A stretch of DNA of 54,134 nucleotides from DASVVT01 sp036386415 (GCA_036386415.1 DASVVT010000037.1:1-54134), one strand, 5' to 3'. Counted from the stretch's first letter, positions 32,692 to 40,645 are shown. Made by a program: numbers and translations. The notes: a model not told the origin generated them from the letters alone.

Positions 32692-35097
32692 ATGAGAGCA
32701 GCAGAGTCGTTTGAGCATGCCGCCCCCGTAGCAGTAGCGGACGAAATTTTGCCTCCCAAGCCTTACATCCCACCTACAACCATGCTGCCTGAGTTCACGC
32801 CGCGCGCCGTCATACTCGGGGTTCTGTTCGGACTTATCTTCGGCGCGTCTACAGTGTACCTCGGACTGAAAGTGGGGCTGACGGTCAGCGCCTCGATCCC
32901 GATTGCTGTCCTTTCGATCACCGTTCTGAAGGTGCTCGGCCGCTCGACAATTCTGGAAAACAACATAGTCCAGACGACGGGCTCAGCGGGCGAATCTATT
33001 GCCGCAGGAATCGTCTTTACCATCCCGGCCTTGCTCATTCTGGGGCTTGACCTCGACATCCTGCGGACTTCGCTCATAGGGCTGACGGGCGGGCTGCTGG
33101 GCGTACTGCTGATGATCCCGCTCCGCCGCTCGCTCATCGTCAAAGAACATGAGACGCTTCCCTATCCTGAAGGCACGGCCTGCGCCGAGGTGCTGATTGT
33201 CGGTGAGAAGGGCGGCTCGGACGCGAAAACTGTCTTCCTGGGGTTCGGCGTCGGCATCGTCTACAAGTTCCTGATGAGCGGCTTTAAATTCTGGAAAGAG
33301 ATTCCCGACAAGATACTGACGGGCTATCAGGGAGCGAGGGTCGCCGCTGAAATCTCTCCGGAGCTGCTCGGAGTCGGCTACATCATAGGCCCGCGCGTGG
33401 CCTCTTACATGTTCGGCGGCGGCATCGTCGCAGCCCTCGTGCTCACCCCCCTGATCAAGTTCTTCGGCGCGGGCCTGCAAACGAATATATTCCCGGCAGG
33501 CCCCGGCGAGTGGATAGTGAATATGAGTGCGGCCACCGTTTTCGACCGGTATGTGCGATACATAGCCGCGGGCGCAGTCGCAGCGGGCGGCATCATCAGC
33601 CTCGCCCGTTCGCTGCCGACGATCATTGCCGCTTTCAAGTCCGGCATTAAGAATTTCAGCGGCGGCAATGGCGAATCTAAGACCTTGCCTCGTACCGAGC
33701 GCGACATCCCGATCCCTTACGCAATGGGAGGCGTGGTACTGCTGTTGATCGTCGTCACGCTCATCCCAAACTTTGACGTTGACTGGGTCTCGGCATTGTT
33801 AATCCTCGTCTTCGGGTTCTTCTTCGTGACGGTTTCATCGAGGATATGCGGCCAGATCGGGTCTTCTGCGAATCCCATTTCGGGGATGACTATTGCCACG
33901 CTGCTGTTCACCTCTTTGATATTTTTGCTACTCGGGCGGGCGGGCGCGGGCGAGCGCGTGGTAGCCCTGACGGTCGGCGCGATAGTTTGCGTGGCGGCTG
34001 CCAATGCGGGCAACACTTCTCAAGACTTGAAGACAGGTTTCCTGGTCGGCGCGACCCCCAATAGACAGCAGATAGGTTTGATGATCGGGGCTATCACGTC
34101 GGCCATTGTCGTCGGCTGGACGCTGCTGTTCTTAAACAACTCGGCGATTAACATCCTCCCGCGCGACTACTCTTCTTACACGGCCCCCGCCGACCAGGTG
34201 CAGGAAGCCTGGACCGCGCCGTCCGAGATTCAGGACGGAAAGCAATACCGGACGCTGCGCCTGCCGGTCGAGACGGACGCGGGCGATGGCAAGACGAAGA
34301 TACCCGCTGGTAAATACCTTGTAGGCGACGACGGAAAGATTCATTACATGGTCAACCCGGGCGTCGGCGGCGTCAGCGAAAAGCTCACGAACGAAACTAT
34401 CGGCGCGCTCCAAAATCAGACCTTCACAGAGGGCGAGACCGTGAAGAAGACCGGGCAGGCACGCGGCCTCGATGATCAGATGTATGACCGTATGGTCGTG
34501 ACGGGGCCTGGGTCAAGAGAGCGCGTATTGCTGGTTGATTCTTCGGGCAAGGCGCATTACGAAATCATCGCTGCCGAAAAACTGCAAGCGCCGAAGGCTG
34601 CCCTCATGGGTATACTCGTCGATGGAGTGCTCACGCAAAGACTCCCCTGGTCGCTGATACTGATCGGTGTGTTCATCTCCGTTTTCCTCGAAGTGATCGG
34701 TATACAGGCGCTGCCAGTGGCCGTAGGGATATATCTGCCCATCTCGACCTCTGCAACTATCTTTGTAGGCGGCGTGATACGCGCGGCGGTGACTAGCTTG
34801 ACTCGGTCTAAACGTAATGAATCGCTCACCGAAGAGGAGACCGGCAAAGGCGTGCTGCTCAGCTCCGGCCTGATCGCAGGGGGCGCAATCGGCGGGCTCG
34901 TAGTCGCCGTCTCTCGCGTCGTTACTGAGACGGTCGGGAAAGCGCCGGGCAGAGGCGAAGAGATGCTCGGCATCGGCGGTCATACGCCGATAGCTTCCGG
35001 CGATTGGGCAAATGTCTTCGCGTTAATCATCTTTGCCGGGCTGGTACTGTTCCTGTTCACAATTGCCCGGCGTCGCTCGCAGGTGCTCAAGGAGTAA
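32692..35097 (+). CDS. OPT-family oligopeptide transporter
   Basis: 801 aa from the ATG at 32692, which has GGAGG 5 bases upstream; an ATG 16 codons earlier lacks one. It has about 14-16 membrane helices. Family signatures are FTPRAVILGVLFGLIFGAST followed by YLGLKVGLTVSASIPIAVLS, then NNIVQTTGSAGESIAAGIVF and LPYPEGTACAEVLIVGE. A later helix carries SSANPISGMTIATLLFTSLI. A soluble insert of about 140 residues (roughly 480-620) sits between helices, where bacterial OPT members commonly have one. OPT carriers take up peptides or metal chelates with protons. Peptides are plausible here because the S9B peptidase lies just upstream, but the two are separated by a broken gene and are not one operon. 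Confidence 0.9.
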   Translation: MRAAESFEHAAPVAVADEILPPKPYIPPTTMLPEFTPRAVILGVLFGLIFGASTVYLGLKVGLTVSASIPIAVLSITVLKVLGRSTILENNIVQTTGSAGESIAAGIVFTIPALLILGLDLDILRTSLIGLTGGLLGVLLMIPLRRSLIVKEHETLPYPEGTACAEVLIVGEKGGSDAKTVFLGFGVGIVYKFLMSGFKFWKEIPDKILTGYQGARVAAEISPELLGVGYIIGPRVASYMFGGGIVAALVLTPLIKFFGAGLQTNIFPAGPGEWIVNMSAATVFDRYVRYIAAGAVAAGGIISLARSLPTIIAAFKSGIKNFSGGNGESKTLPRTERDIPIPYAMGGVVLLLIVVTLIPNFDVDWVSALLILVFGFFFVTVSSRICGQIGSSANPISGMTIATLLFTSLIFLLLGRAGAGERVVALTVGAIVCVAAANAGNTSQDLKTGFLVGATPNRQQIGLMIGAITSAIVVGWTLLFLNNSAINILPRDYSSYTAPADQVQEAWTAPSEIQDGKQYRTLRLPVETDAGDGKTKIPAGKYLVGDDGKIHYMVNPGVGGVSEKLTNETIGALQNQTFTEGETVKKTGQARGLDDQMYDRMVVTGPGSRERVLLVDSSGKAHYEIIAAEKLQAPKAALMGILVDGVLTQRLPWSLILIGVFISVFLEVIGIQALPVAVGIYLPISTSATIFVGGVIRAAVTSLTRSKRNESLTEEETGKGVLLSSGLIAGGAIGGLVVAVSRVVTETVGKAPGRGEEMLGIGGHTPIASGDWANVFALIIFAGLVLFLFTIARRRSQVLKE

Positions 35098-35106
35098 AGA
35101 GTGACA

Positions 35107-35191
35107 AAAAGCCGTAACGAGTAAACCGTGACAAGCGATGAGCGACGAAGTTTTTCTCGCCACTTGTCACGGTTTACTCGTTACGGCTTTT
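35107..35191. terminator. Perfect 29-base inverted repeat, likely bidirectional terminator
   Basis: Bases 35107-35135 (AAAAGCCGTAACGAGTAAAC, then CGTGACAAG) and 35163-35191 are exact inverse copies around a 27-base loop. The stem starts with AAAA and ends with TTTT, so on each strand a hairpin runs into a T run. It lies 9 bases past the OPT stop and faces a convergent gene. Confidence 0.75.
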
Positions 35192-35231
35192 CAACGCTGT
35201 TTGCAGTTGAGGGCGACTCATACACAGGATT

Positions 35232-35321
35232 TACCACCGCAGAAGATGCAGAGGACACAGAGGAGGCACAGAAGATTGAGCTCTCCGTGCTACCGCTTGG
35301 GTCTCTATGCCTCTGCGGTAA
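35232..35321. repeat. K2 palindromic repeat at a convergent junction
   Basis: The left arm is ACCACCGCAGAAGATGCAGA, then GGACACAGAGGAGGCACAGA. The right arm is GGGTCTCTATGCCTCTGCGG with TA. The order is A then A-prime, opposite to the related copy at 9011-9120. Confidence 0.75.
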
Positions 35322-35368
35322 GGATCAACTTTCCTTACCCTCAAAGACAGGGCGAGCCGTTCAATGAT

Positions 35369-35725
35369 TTACACCCCGGGGCGCGCGTGTATGAGACGGC
35401 GCATCCGATCTGCAAAGAGCACGTCGATCTTCTGCGGCTCGATGACCGCCGTCACTTCGCCCATGCCGAAGGTCGGGTGAAGCATGTTCTGCCCGATGCG
35501 GTAGGTACGCGTCTGGTCATAGGGCGCGCCCGCTTTGGCTGATGCGCGCTCGACGCCTGCGCCCGCGCTACTTCTGAAAGAGCTGCGCGTGCCGCACTTC
35601 GGGCATGAGACGCGCGAAACGAGTCCGCGCTTGGTGACGGACACGACGACGTGACCACGCACTTCGTCACATACCGCGCACAACTTTTCGACACGATCCT
35701 GAACCATATAGGTTTGCTTTTCCAT
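35369..35725 (-). CDS. Zinc-ribbon protein with CarD/UvrD-tail-like domain, 118 aa
   Basis: The ATG at 35723-35725 follows GGAAGG by 5 bases. The N-terminal half has two Cys pairs (LCAVCDEVRGH and SCPKCGTRSSF), a zinc ribbon. After a short Ala/Ser linker the C-terminal half reads YRIGQNMLHPTFGMGEVTAV, then IEPQKIDVLFADRMRRLIHA. The G-x-x-V/M-x-HPxFGxGxV pattern with a KIxVxF strand is the small Tudor-like barrel found in CarD-type regulators and at the end of UvrD/PcrA, which contacts RNA polymerase. A nucleic-acid or RNA-polymerase-associated role is therefore inferred. It is last in a minus-strand run with infA, rhlE and the RRM protein, 140 bases after infA. Confidence 0.72.
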   Translation of the reverse strand: MEKQTYMVQDRVEKLCAVCDEVRGHVVVSVTKRGLVSRVSCPKCGTRSSFRSSAGAGVERASAKAGAPYDQTRTYRIGQNMLHPTFGMGEVTAVIEPQKIDVLFADRMRRLIHARPGV

Positions 35726-35865
35726 AGAACCTTCCTTCTCTTGCTTTAATATTCTCGCTCGCAACTAAACGTCGCACGCTCTCTGCGCCTGCTGGAAAGC
35801 CGACGCACACGTCTTGACTCGCAATTCATTCGGTTTCCGGCGCGCGGGAGGAAACTCCGGCTCTC

Positions 35866-36087
35866 TTACTTATATCTGTAGGTGATGCGTCCGCGCGTCA
35901 GGTCATAGGGCGACATCTCAACGCTCACGCGATCACCCATCAAAATTCGGATGCGATTCTTGCGCATCTTGCCGGAAATCTGGGCCAGCACGACATGTTC
36001 ACTGCCGTCCAGACGAACTTTGAAGAAGGCGTTTGGCTGTTTGTCCACGATGACGCCTTCAGCCGGAATCAGGTCTTCTTTCGACAA
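35866..36087 (-). CDS. infA: Translation initiation factor IF-1
   Basis: 73 aa, the usual IF-1 size, from a TTG start at 36085-36087 that has AAGGAG 8 bases upstream. Extending to an earlier ATG would add 23 unrelated residues. The sequence reads MSKEDLIPAEGVIVDKQPNA, then VLAQISGKMRKNRIRILMGD and VSVEMSPYDLTRGRITYRYK. This is a complete OB fold with the conserved SGKMRxxxIRILxGDxVxVExSPYDLTxGRIxYRYK core. It binds the ribosomal A site during initiation. Some bacteria keep more than one infA copy and this one sits with RNA-handling genes rather than in a ribosomal-protein operon. Compared with E. coli IF-1 it has DKQPNAFFKVRLDGSEHVVL, a one-residue variant strand loop. Confidence 0.95.
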   Translation of the reverse strand: MSKEDLIPAEGVIVDKQPNAFFKVRLDGSEHVVLAQISGKMRKNRIRILMGDRVSVEMSPYDLTRGRITYRYK

Positions 36088-36124
36088 ATATTTTCTCCTT
36101 AAGTTTGGTTGTGCGTGGCAAATT

Positions 36125-36160
36125 GTGCATGCCCTCCCCTTCGGAGGGTAGAGCACGCAC
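36125..36160 (-). promoter_or_regulatory. Hairpin between rhlE and infA
   Basis: CCCTCC (36132-36137) and GGAGGG (36143-36148) pair around a 5-base loop, extended by GTGC/GCAC outside. It is in the 108-base gap between rhlE and infA on the coding strand, without a T run, so it may be a processing or attenuation site rather than a terminator. Confidence 0.45.
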
Positions 36161-36195
36161 AGTGCGTCGCACTCAATCGAAAAACCAGAGCAAAA

Positions 36196-37425
36196 TTATC
36201 TGCTCGCGCGGCGCGGTCGAAATGAGCGACGCCCGATACTGCTGCTGCTACTTCTGCCAGCATGCCTCGGCGGTGCAGATGATTTACTCGCGTTGGAAGT
36301 CTGCGTGCCTCCAAAGCCGGGCAGCAGCACGCGCTCGACCGATTGGCCGGTGAGGCGTTCGATGGCGCGCATCGAAGTCTCATCCACGGGCGTCACGAGA
36401 GTAATCGCGCGCCCTGTGTTTCCGGCACGCCCCGTACGCCCGATACGGTGCACATAATCTTCCGGCTGCGCCGGAACATCATAGTTAATGACGTGCGAGA
36501 CTGAATCGATATCCAGGCCACGCGCCGCAATATCTGTGGCGACCAGCACGCGCGTGCGTCCGTCCCGGAAACCGCGCAGCGCTGTCTCGCGTTGCGACTG
36601 CGTGCGGTCAGCGTGGATGCGATTGGCACTGTGCGCGCGCGCCGTCAGGATATGCGAGAGGCGCTCCGCCCCGCGCCGCGTCCGTGTAAAGACCAGCACG
36701 CGCTCGAAGCGTTCACGCTCAAGCAGGTCAAGGAGCAGCGCCGTCTTCGATTCTGTGGCGACAGGGTAAGCAGCCTGCTCGACCGTCAGCGGAGCGTGAC
36801 CGCGCGGGCTCACTTCGACAAGCTGTGGGCTCTTCATCGTCGAGCGCGCGAGCTTTTCAATATCCGGCGACATGGTCGCGGAGAAGAGAAGCGTCTGCCG
36901 CTTGACGGGAAGCTTGCTGATCACCTTGCTGATCGCCGGCCAGAATCCCATATCGAGCATGCGGTCTGCTTCATCCAGGACGAGCACTTCGATTTGAGCA
37001 AGATTGATAGAGCCGCGCTCCATATGATCAATGAGTCGTCCAGGGGTAGCGACGATTAGGCCGACGCCGCGCCTGAGTGCTTGACGCTGCTGCTCCATGC
37101 TTGCGCCCCCGATGATGCTCGCACAACGCGGGCTGCCCTTGGGCGCGTGCTGGCGATAGCTCTCTTCGATCTGCGAGACCAGCTCGCGCGTTGGAGCTAG
37201 GATCAGAACGCGTATGCCGGGGCGCGGGCGCTCCATCATGCGCTGTAAGATTGGAAGTAGAAAAGCGGCGGTTTTCCCTGTGCCGGTTTCGGCGCAGCCG
37301 ATCAAATCGGAGCCGCTCAGAACGACAGGAATCGCCTGTCTTTGGATCGGTGTAGGTTCTGTATACCCTTGGGACTCACAGCCGCGCACGAGCGCCGGTT
37401 GCAGACCCAGTTGAGAAAAATTCAT
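36196..37425 (-). CDS. rhlE: DEAD-box RNA helicase, RhlE type
   Basis: 409 aa from the ATG at 37423-37425 (MNFSQLGLQPALVRGC), with AAGGA upstream. All helicase motifs are present: Q motif GYTEPTPIQRQAIPVVLSG, motif I AETGTGKTAAFLLP, Ia PTRELVSQ, Ib ATPGRLIDHM, II DEADRMLDMGF and III SATMSP. IV/V follow as VFTRTRRGAERL and ATDIAARGLDIDSV, and VI as HRIGRTGRAGNTG. The tail is short and rich in Ser/Arg (SSSSIGRRSFRPRRASR), as in RhlE. It unwinds short RNA duplexes and commonly acts in ribosome assembly and cold adaptation. It follows the RRM protein gene by 132 bases, and a 9-base hairpin lies in its leader. The run with infA suggests a shared translation or RNA role. Confidence 0.92.
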   Translation of the reverse strand: MNFSQLGLQPALVRGCESQGYTEPTPIQRQAIPVVLSGSDLIGCAETGTGKTAAFLLPILQRMMERPRPGIRVLILAPTRELVSQIEESYRQHAPKGSPRCASIIGGASMEQQRQALRRGVGLIVATPGRLIDHMERGSINLAQIEVLVLDEADRMLDMGFWPAISKVISKLPVKRQTLLFSATMSPDIEKLARSTMKSPQLVEVSPRGHAPLTVEQAAYPVATESKTALLLDLLERERFERVLVFTRTRRGAERLSHILTARAHSANRIHADRTQSQRETALRGFRDGRTRVLVATDIAARGLDIDSVSHVINYDVPAQPEDYVHRIGRTGRAGNTGRAITLVTPVDETSMRAIERLTGQSVERVLLPGFGGTQTSNASKSSAPPRHAGRSSSSSIGRRSFRPRRASR

Positions 37426-37441
37426 TAAGTTCCTTTGTGCG

Positions 37442-37464
37442 CCACTCTCTCTTTTAGAGAGTGG
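37442..37464 (-). promoter_or_regulatory. Leader hairpin just upstream of rhlE
   Basis: CCACTCTCT (37442-37450) and AGAGAGTGG (37456-37464) form a perfect 9-base stem with a 5-base loop. It lies 17 bases before the rhlE start, next to the ribosome site. This position could influence translation of the helicase mRNA, on which helicases sometimes act themselves. Confidence 0.5.
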
Positions 37465-37481
37465 GATACTGACAAATTGAG

Positions 37482-37519
37482 AGCGCCCCCGGCCCAAGTT
37501 TTTTGTTGCCAGGGGCGCT
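37482..37519 (-). terminator. Terminator or attenuator after the RRM protein gene
   Basis: AGCGCCCC (37482-37489) and GGGGCGCT (37512-37519) form a GC-rich stem around a 22-base loop containing a T run. It lies about 40 bases after the RRM gene's stop and before rhlE. It could end part of the transcripts and let rhlE be read at a lower level. Confidence 0.5.
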
Positions 37520-37557
37520 TCTTCTGAAAAGCTCACTGGTAATTTTGAAGCTCCGGC

Positions 37558-37971
37558 TTACCAGCGCGGCTCGCGGCTCCCGCCGTAGCTGTTGCCACCG
37601 CCGCCGCCGCGACCACCGCCGCCGCCGCCGCGATTGCCGCCGAATCCGCCGCCACCGCCGCGACCGCCGCCGCCGCCGCCGTAACCGCCACGGCCACCGC
37701 CGCCGCCACGACCACCGCGATCTTCACGCGGGCGCGCTTCATTGACGTTCAGGTTGCGACCGTTGAATTCCTTACCGTTGAACTGTTGGATGGCTGCCTC
37801 GCCTTCCTCCTTCGTAGCCATTTCGACGAAGCCGAAGCCGCGTGAGCGTCCCGTTTCACGATCTTCGACGACCGAAGCCGACTCGACCGTGCCCGCCTGC
37901 GCGAACAACTGCTGCAAATCTTCGCTCGAAGTCTGGAACGCGAGATTGCCAACATAGAGTTTCATAGACAT
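37558..37971 (-). CDS. RRM RNA-binding protein with glycine/arginine-rich tail
   Basis: 137 aa. Residues 3-80 are one RNA-recognition motif: RNP2 KLYVGNLAF near the start and RNP1 RSRGFGFVEMA, with typical ASVVEDRETG before it. Residues 84-137 are a low-complexity tail of Gly and Arg with a few Tyr and Asn, encoded by (GCCGCC)-rich DNA on the plus strand. This is the layout of the cyanobacterial-type Rbp and plant glycine-rich RNA-binding proteins, which are cold-induced and bind single-stranded RNA. RGG-type tails add RNA affinity and can drive condensation. It is first in the run before rhlE and infA. The gap upstream is 334 bases, long enough for an extended leader. Confidence 0.92.
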   Translation of the reverse strand: MSMKLYVGNLAFQTSSEDLQQLFAQAGTVESASVVEDRETGRSRGFGFVEMATKEEGEAAIQQFNGKEFNGRNLNVNEARPREDRGGRGGGGGRGGYGGGGGGRGGGGGFGGNRGGGGGGRGGGGGNSYGGSREPRW

Positions 37972-38305
<334 letters not shown>

Positions 38306-39463
38306 TTGGCTTTGAGCGAGATTAAGCGAGCAATCGTCACGGGCGGCGGCATAGGCGGATTGTGCACGGCCATCGCGTTTAGTCAAATTGGCGTCCAGAC
38401 GACCATCTACGAGCAGGCTGAGAGTTTCGGCCTGGTGGGCGCAGGCTTGACCATCTGGGCCAATGCCATCAAGGTGCTGCGCAAATTGGGCTTGGCCGAC
38501 GCCGTCATCGAGACGGGCTCGAAGATCGAGCGCGGCGAGCTGCGCAACGCTGAGGGGCGCATCCTCTCCCGCTCACAACCCGGCGGGCTCGAACAACGTT
38601 TCGGAGAGCCGACCATCGCCATTCATCGCGCAGACCTGCACCAGATACTGCTCTCCGCCCTGCCCGCCGGTACTCTTCGCCTGGGCGCAAGATGCACGGG
38701 CTTTGAGCAATCGGAAGAGAGCGTGACGGCTCGCTTCTCTGACGGTCAGACAGACGCGGCAGACCTGCTCGTCGGCACGGACGGCATTCATTCGGTCATA
38801 CGCCAGCAGTTGTTCCCCGAACTCGCCCTGCGCTACTCCGGCTACACAGCATGGCGCGGAGTCGTAACTACCCTTAACGAGGTCGCGCTCGGAAGGACAT
38901 CCGAGACCTGGGGGTGCGGCTCACGCTTCGGCATCGTCCCCATAGATAAGAATCGCGTCTACTGGTTCGCCACCGCCAACACGCCCCACGGAAAAACATT
39001 TACCCACGCCGGGCGCAAAGCTCATCTCATGGAGCGCTTCAAAGGTTGGCATCATCCCATAGAGCATCTCATCGAATCCACACGCGACGAAGAGATTCTA
39101 CACAACGACATCTACGACCTCGCGCCGCATAAACAGTGGGGAAGGGGACGCGTCATCCTCCTCGGCGATGCTGTGCACCCGACCACGCCCAACATGGGGC
39201 AGGGCGCATGCATGGCGATTGAGAGCAGCCTCGTACTCTCACGCTGCCTCTCGCGAGGCGACGATTTAACAACCAGCCTGCGCCGCTACCAGACGATGCG
39301 CCAGCCGCGCACAGCCTGGATCACCAATCAGTCCTGGACGATAGGGCGCATCGGCCAGATCGAAAATCCTCTCGCCTGCAAGGCGCGCGACTTTCTGGCG
39401 AGCATCACTCCACAGGCTTTGATGATGAGACAGTTGGAGAAGGCGGCAGGATATGAGACATAA
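38306..39463 (+). CDS. FAD-dependent aromatic-ring-type monooxygenase
   Basis: 385 aa from a TTG start with AGGGG 5 bases upstream; no in-frame ATG gives a complete fold. The class A flavoprotein monooxygenase layout is clear: GGGIGGLCTAIAFSQIGVQT for FAD binding, with EQAESFGLVGAGLTIWANAI and the first active-site strand after it. The DG motif is ADLLVGTDGIHSVIR, shared between FAD and NADPH contact. The second FAD motif is VILLGDAVHPTTPNMGQGAC, with M-A-I-E-S following. Members hydroxylate phenols, salicylate-like rings or epoxidise polyenes. The closest general pattern is the zeaxanthin-epoxidase/salicylate-hydroxylase group, and the substrate is not predictable. It is a single-gene unit divergent from the RRM gene. 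Confidence 0.88.
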   Translation: MALSEIKRAIVTGGGIGGLCTAIAFSQIGVQTTIYEQAESFGLVGAGLTIWANAIKVLRKLGLADAVIETGSKIERGELRNAEGRILSRSQPGGLEQRFGEPTIAIHRADLHQILLSALPAGTLRLGARCTGFEQSEESVTARFSDGQTDAADLLVGTDGIHSVIRQQLFPELALRYSGYTAWRGVVTTLNEVALGRTSETWGCGSRFGIVPIDKNRVYWFATANTPHGKTFTHAGRKAHLMERFKGWHHPIEHLIESTRDEEILHNDIYDLAPHKQWGRGRVILLGDAVHPTTPNMGQGACMAIESSLVLSRCLSRGDDLTTSLRRYQTMRQPRTAWITNQSWTIGRIGQIENPLACKARDFLASITPQALMMRQLEKAAGYET

Positions 39464-39512
39464 ATATTGCGGTGAGATTGGAAGACCGAAACCTGCTTAT
39501 TGAGAAACGAGG

Positions 39513-39950
39513 TTATCTCTTAAAGAACTCAGAGCCTTTGGCGAGCTTGAACTTACAAAAGTGCTGAATTGCTTTGAAGTCATCCCAGTTCTCAGTGACG
39601 ACTATCGCATTATAACGACGTGCGCTGATAGCGATCAGCACATCAAGCGCCATGCGCTACGCCGCGCCGGGTTTTAAGCGCGGCGCTTGTCCCTTGGTTT
39701 TTCGGCGGCGACCTTGGGTCAGCCAATAAAGCACCCTGCTCGACATCAACCAATCATCAGTGTCAGGCACGATTAATGATCGGTCTTTCTGGTAGGCATG
39801 ATGTACACGCTCATACACTTTGCGCTGAGCGTCATCTTTAGCACTAGCCGTTAATTCCATCAGAACAACTGACGAAAAAAGAAAGTTGTCAGGTAAATCC
39901 GACAACTTTCTCGAAATGATAGTTGATGTATCGCAGGTGAAGTAGGCCAT
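39513..39950 (-). pseudogene. PIN-domain (VapC-like) toxin gene interrupted by an in-frame TAG
   Basis: The frame from the ATG at 39948-39950 reads 97 residues to a TAG at 39657-39659. It then continues in the same frame for 47 more sense codons to a TAA at 39513-39515. The first part has the PIN start (YFTCDTSTIISRK, acidic D7) and E32 in VVLMELTAS. The part after the TAG has RMALDVLIAISARRYNAIVV, TENWDDFKAIQHF, which is the conserved second half with the other acidic residues (D103, D123). Together they make one normal-length PIN domain of 145 residues. A CAG-to-TAG change would explain the interruption. The shortened product lacks half of the metal site and should have no nuclease activity. 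It overlaps the antitoxin stop by one base. Confidence 0.8.
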
Positions 39951-40222
39951 TAAGAAGCTTTACGTCGGCGACGATTCTCGTAGGCCATTTTAAACGCTTT
40001 AAGGGTCAGAGCCTTTCTGGCAGCGAGCCGCTTCTCGCGGTCTTCATTGGTTTCAGGGTTAAGATAAACAGGCTGTTTGTCTCCCTTGCCGTTCCGACCG
40101 GATGGAAGCGGGAACACAGCCTCCTCTACGCCGTGAAAGCGTGAAATCTGAATGTCGTTCTCACCCTGCTGCTTGACTTCGCCACTCTTACGTTTCTTCG
40201 GAGCGTTCTTCTTTGAGGGCAT
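39950..40222 (-). CDS. Probable antitoxin of the PIN-domain module, 90 aa
   Basis: The ATG at 40220-40222 follows GAGAGG by 9 bases. Longer frames would run into repeat sequence and are not used. The protein is small and very basic: MPSKKNAPKKRKSG at the start, ISRFHGVEEAVFPLPSGRNG in the middle and a C-terminal helix ending KAFKMAYENRRRRKAS. No known antitoxin family is recognised with confidence. The call rests on context: it is directly upstream of a PIN gene, with stop and start overlapping in TAATG, so translation is coupled as in toxin-antitoxin pairs. With the toxin broken, the antitoxin may be left without a partner, or act on other PIN toxins. Composition is lower in GC than the surroundings. 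Confidence 0.6.
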   Translation of the reverse strand: MPSKKNAPKKRKSGEVKQQGENDIQISRFHGVEEAVFPLPSGRNGKGDKQPVYLNPETNEDREKRLAARKALTLKAFKMAYENRRRRKAS

Positions 40223-40247
40223 AGCCTTTAACCTCTCTTCTACATCA

Positions 40248-40400
40248 TTAGAGCGGTTTTCGTATGAATTAACCATGTAAGAGATGAGAGTAGGGGCAGG
40301 GACAAGTCCTCTGCCCGCCGGTCGAACAAAAGCGGGCAGGGACAAGCCCTGCCCCTACAATGTTGTTGATACTGGTAAATTCATCTGCAAACCGCTCTAA
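40248..40400. repeat. Composite palindrome: GGGGCAGGGACAAG core inside an AGAGCGGTTT outer repeat (copy 1)
   Basis: The outer arms are TTAGAGCGGTTTTCGTATGA with ATT (from 40248) and AATTCATCTGCAAACCGCTC with TAA (to 40400). The inner core is GTAGGGGCAGGGACAAG (from 40290), with GGGCAGGGACAAGCCCTGCC and CCTAC (to 40358). A second copy with the same two layers lies at 45020-45150. It begins 26 bases upstream of the antitoxin start. Confidence 0.8.
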
Positions 40401-40574
40401 TACCCGCTTCCATTGCCGGCGAGCATCGGAGAGTCTTACGGATGTGTGCGAAGTTGTAGAACATATAATGCAACGCGATTGCGTGCATGTGATTCTCTAA
40501 CTTTTTCGAGAAGCCATTCGTCAAGCGCGTAAATCTTCTCATGCTCATTTGCATGTTTAAGTTTTGACGCCCGA

Positions 40575-40614
40575 CAAAAAAGCGATGTGGCCGGACAAGC
40601 GCCCGGCCACATCG
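40575..40614 (-). terminator. Strong rho-independent terminator of the 40646-40936 gene
   Basis: CGATGTGGCCGG (40583-40594) and CCGGCCACATCG (40603-40614) form a perfect 12-base stem with an 8-base loop. On the minus strand it is followed by CTTTTTTG. It lies 32 bases past the gene's stop. Confidence 0.88.
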
Positions 40615-40645
40615 TTTCGAGAGCTATCCATGATGGATATTTCTA

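Larger units (their letters stand above)
35098..35368. other. Convergent junction holding two different palindromes
   Basis: 271 bases between the OPT gene and the zinc-ribbon gene. They contain a perfect 29-base stem (35107-35191) and a K2 element (35232-35321), and no gene. Confidence 0.6.
40223..40645. other. Gene-free stretch: composite repeat and terminator
   Basis: 423 bases between two minus-strand genes. They hold the composite palindrome (40248-40400) and a strong terminator (40575-40614). Bases 40401-40570 show nothing recognisable. Confidence 0.55.

Noticed and set aside
37533..37745. Plus- and minus-strand frames rich in Arg or Ala over the 37.6 kb repeats
   Set aside because: They are other-frame readings of the glycine-rich tail of the RRM protein gene.
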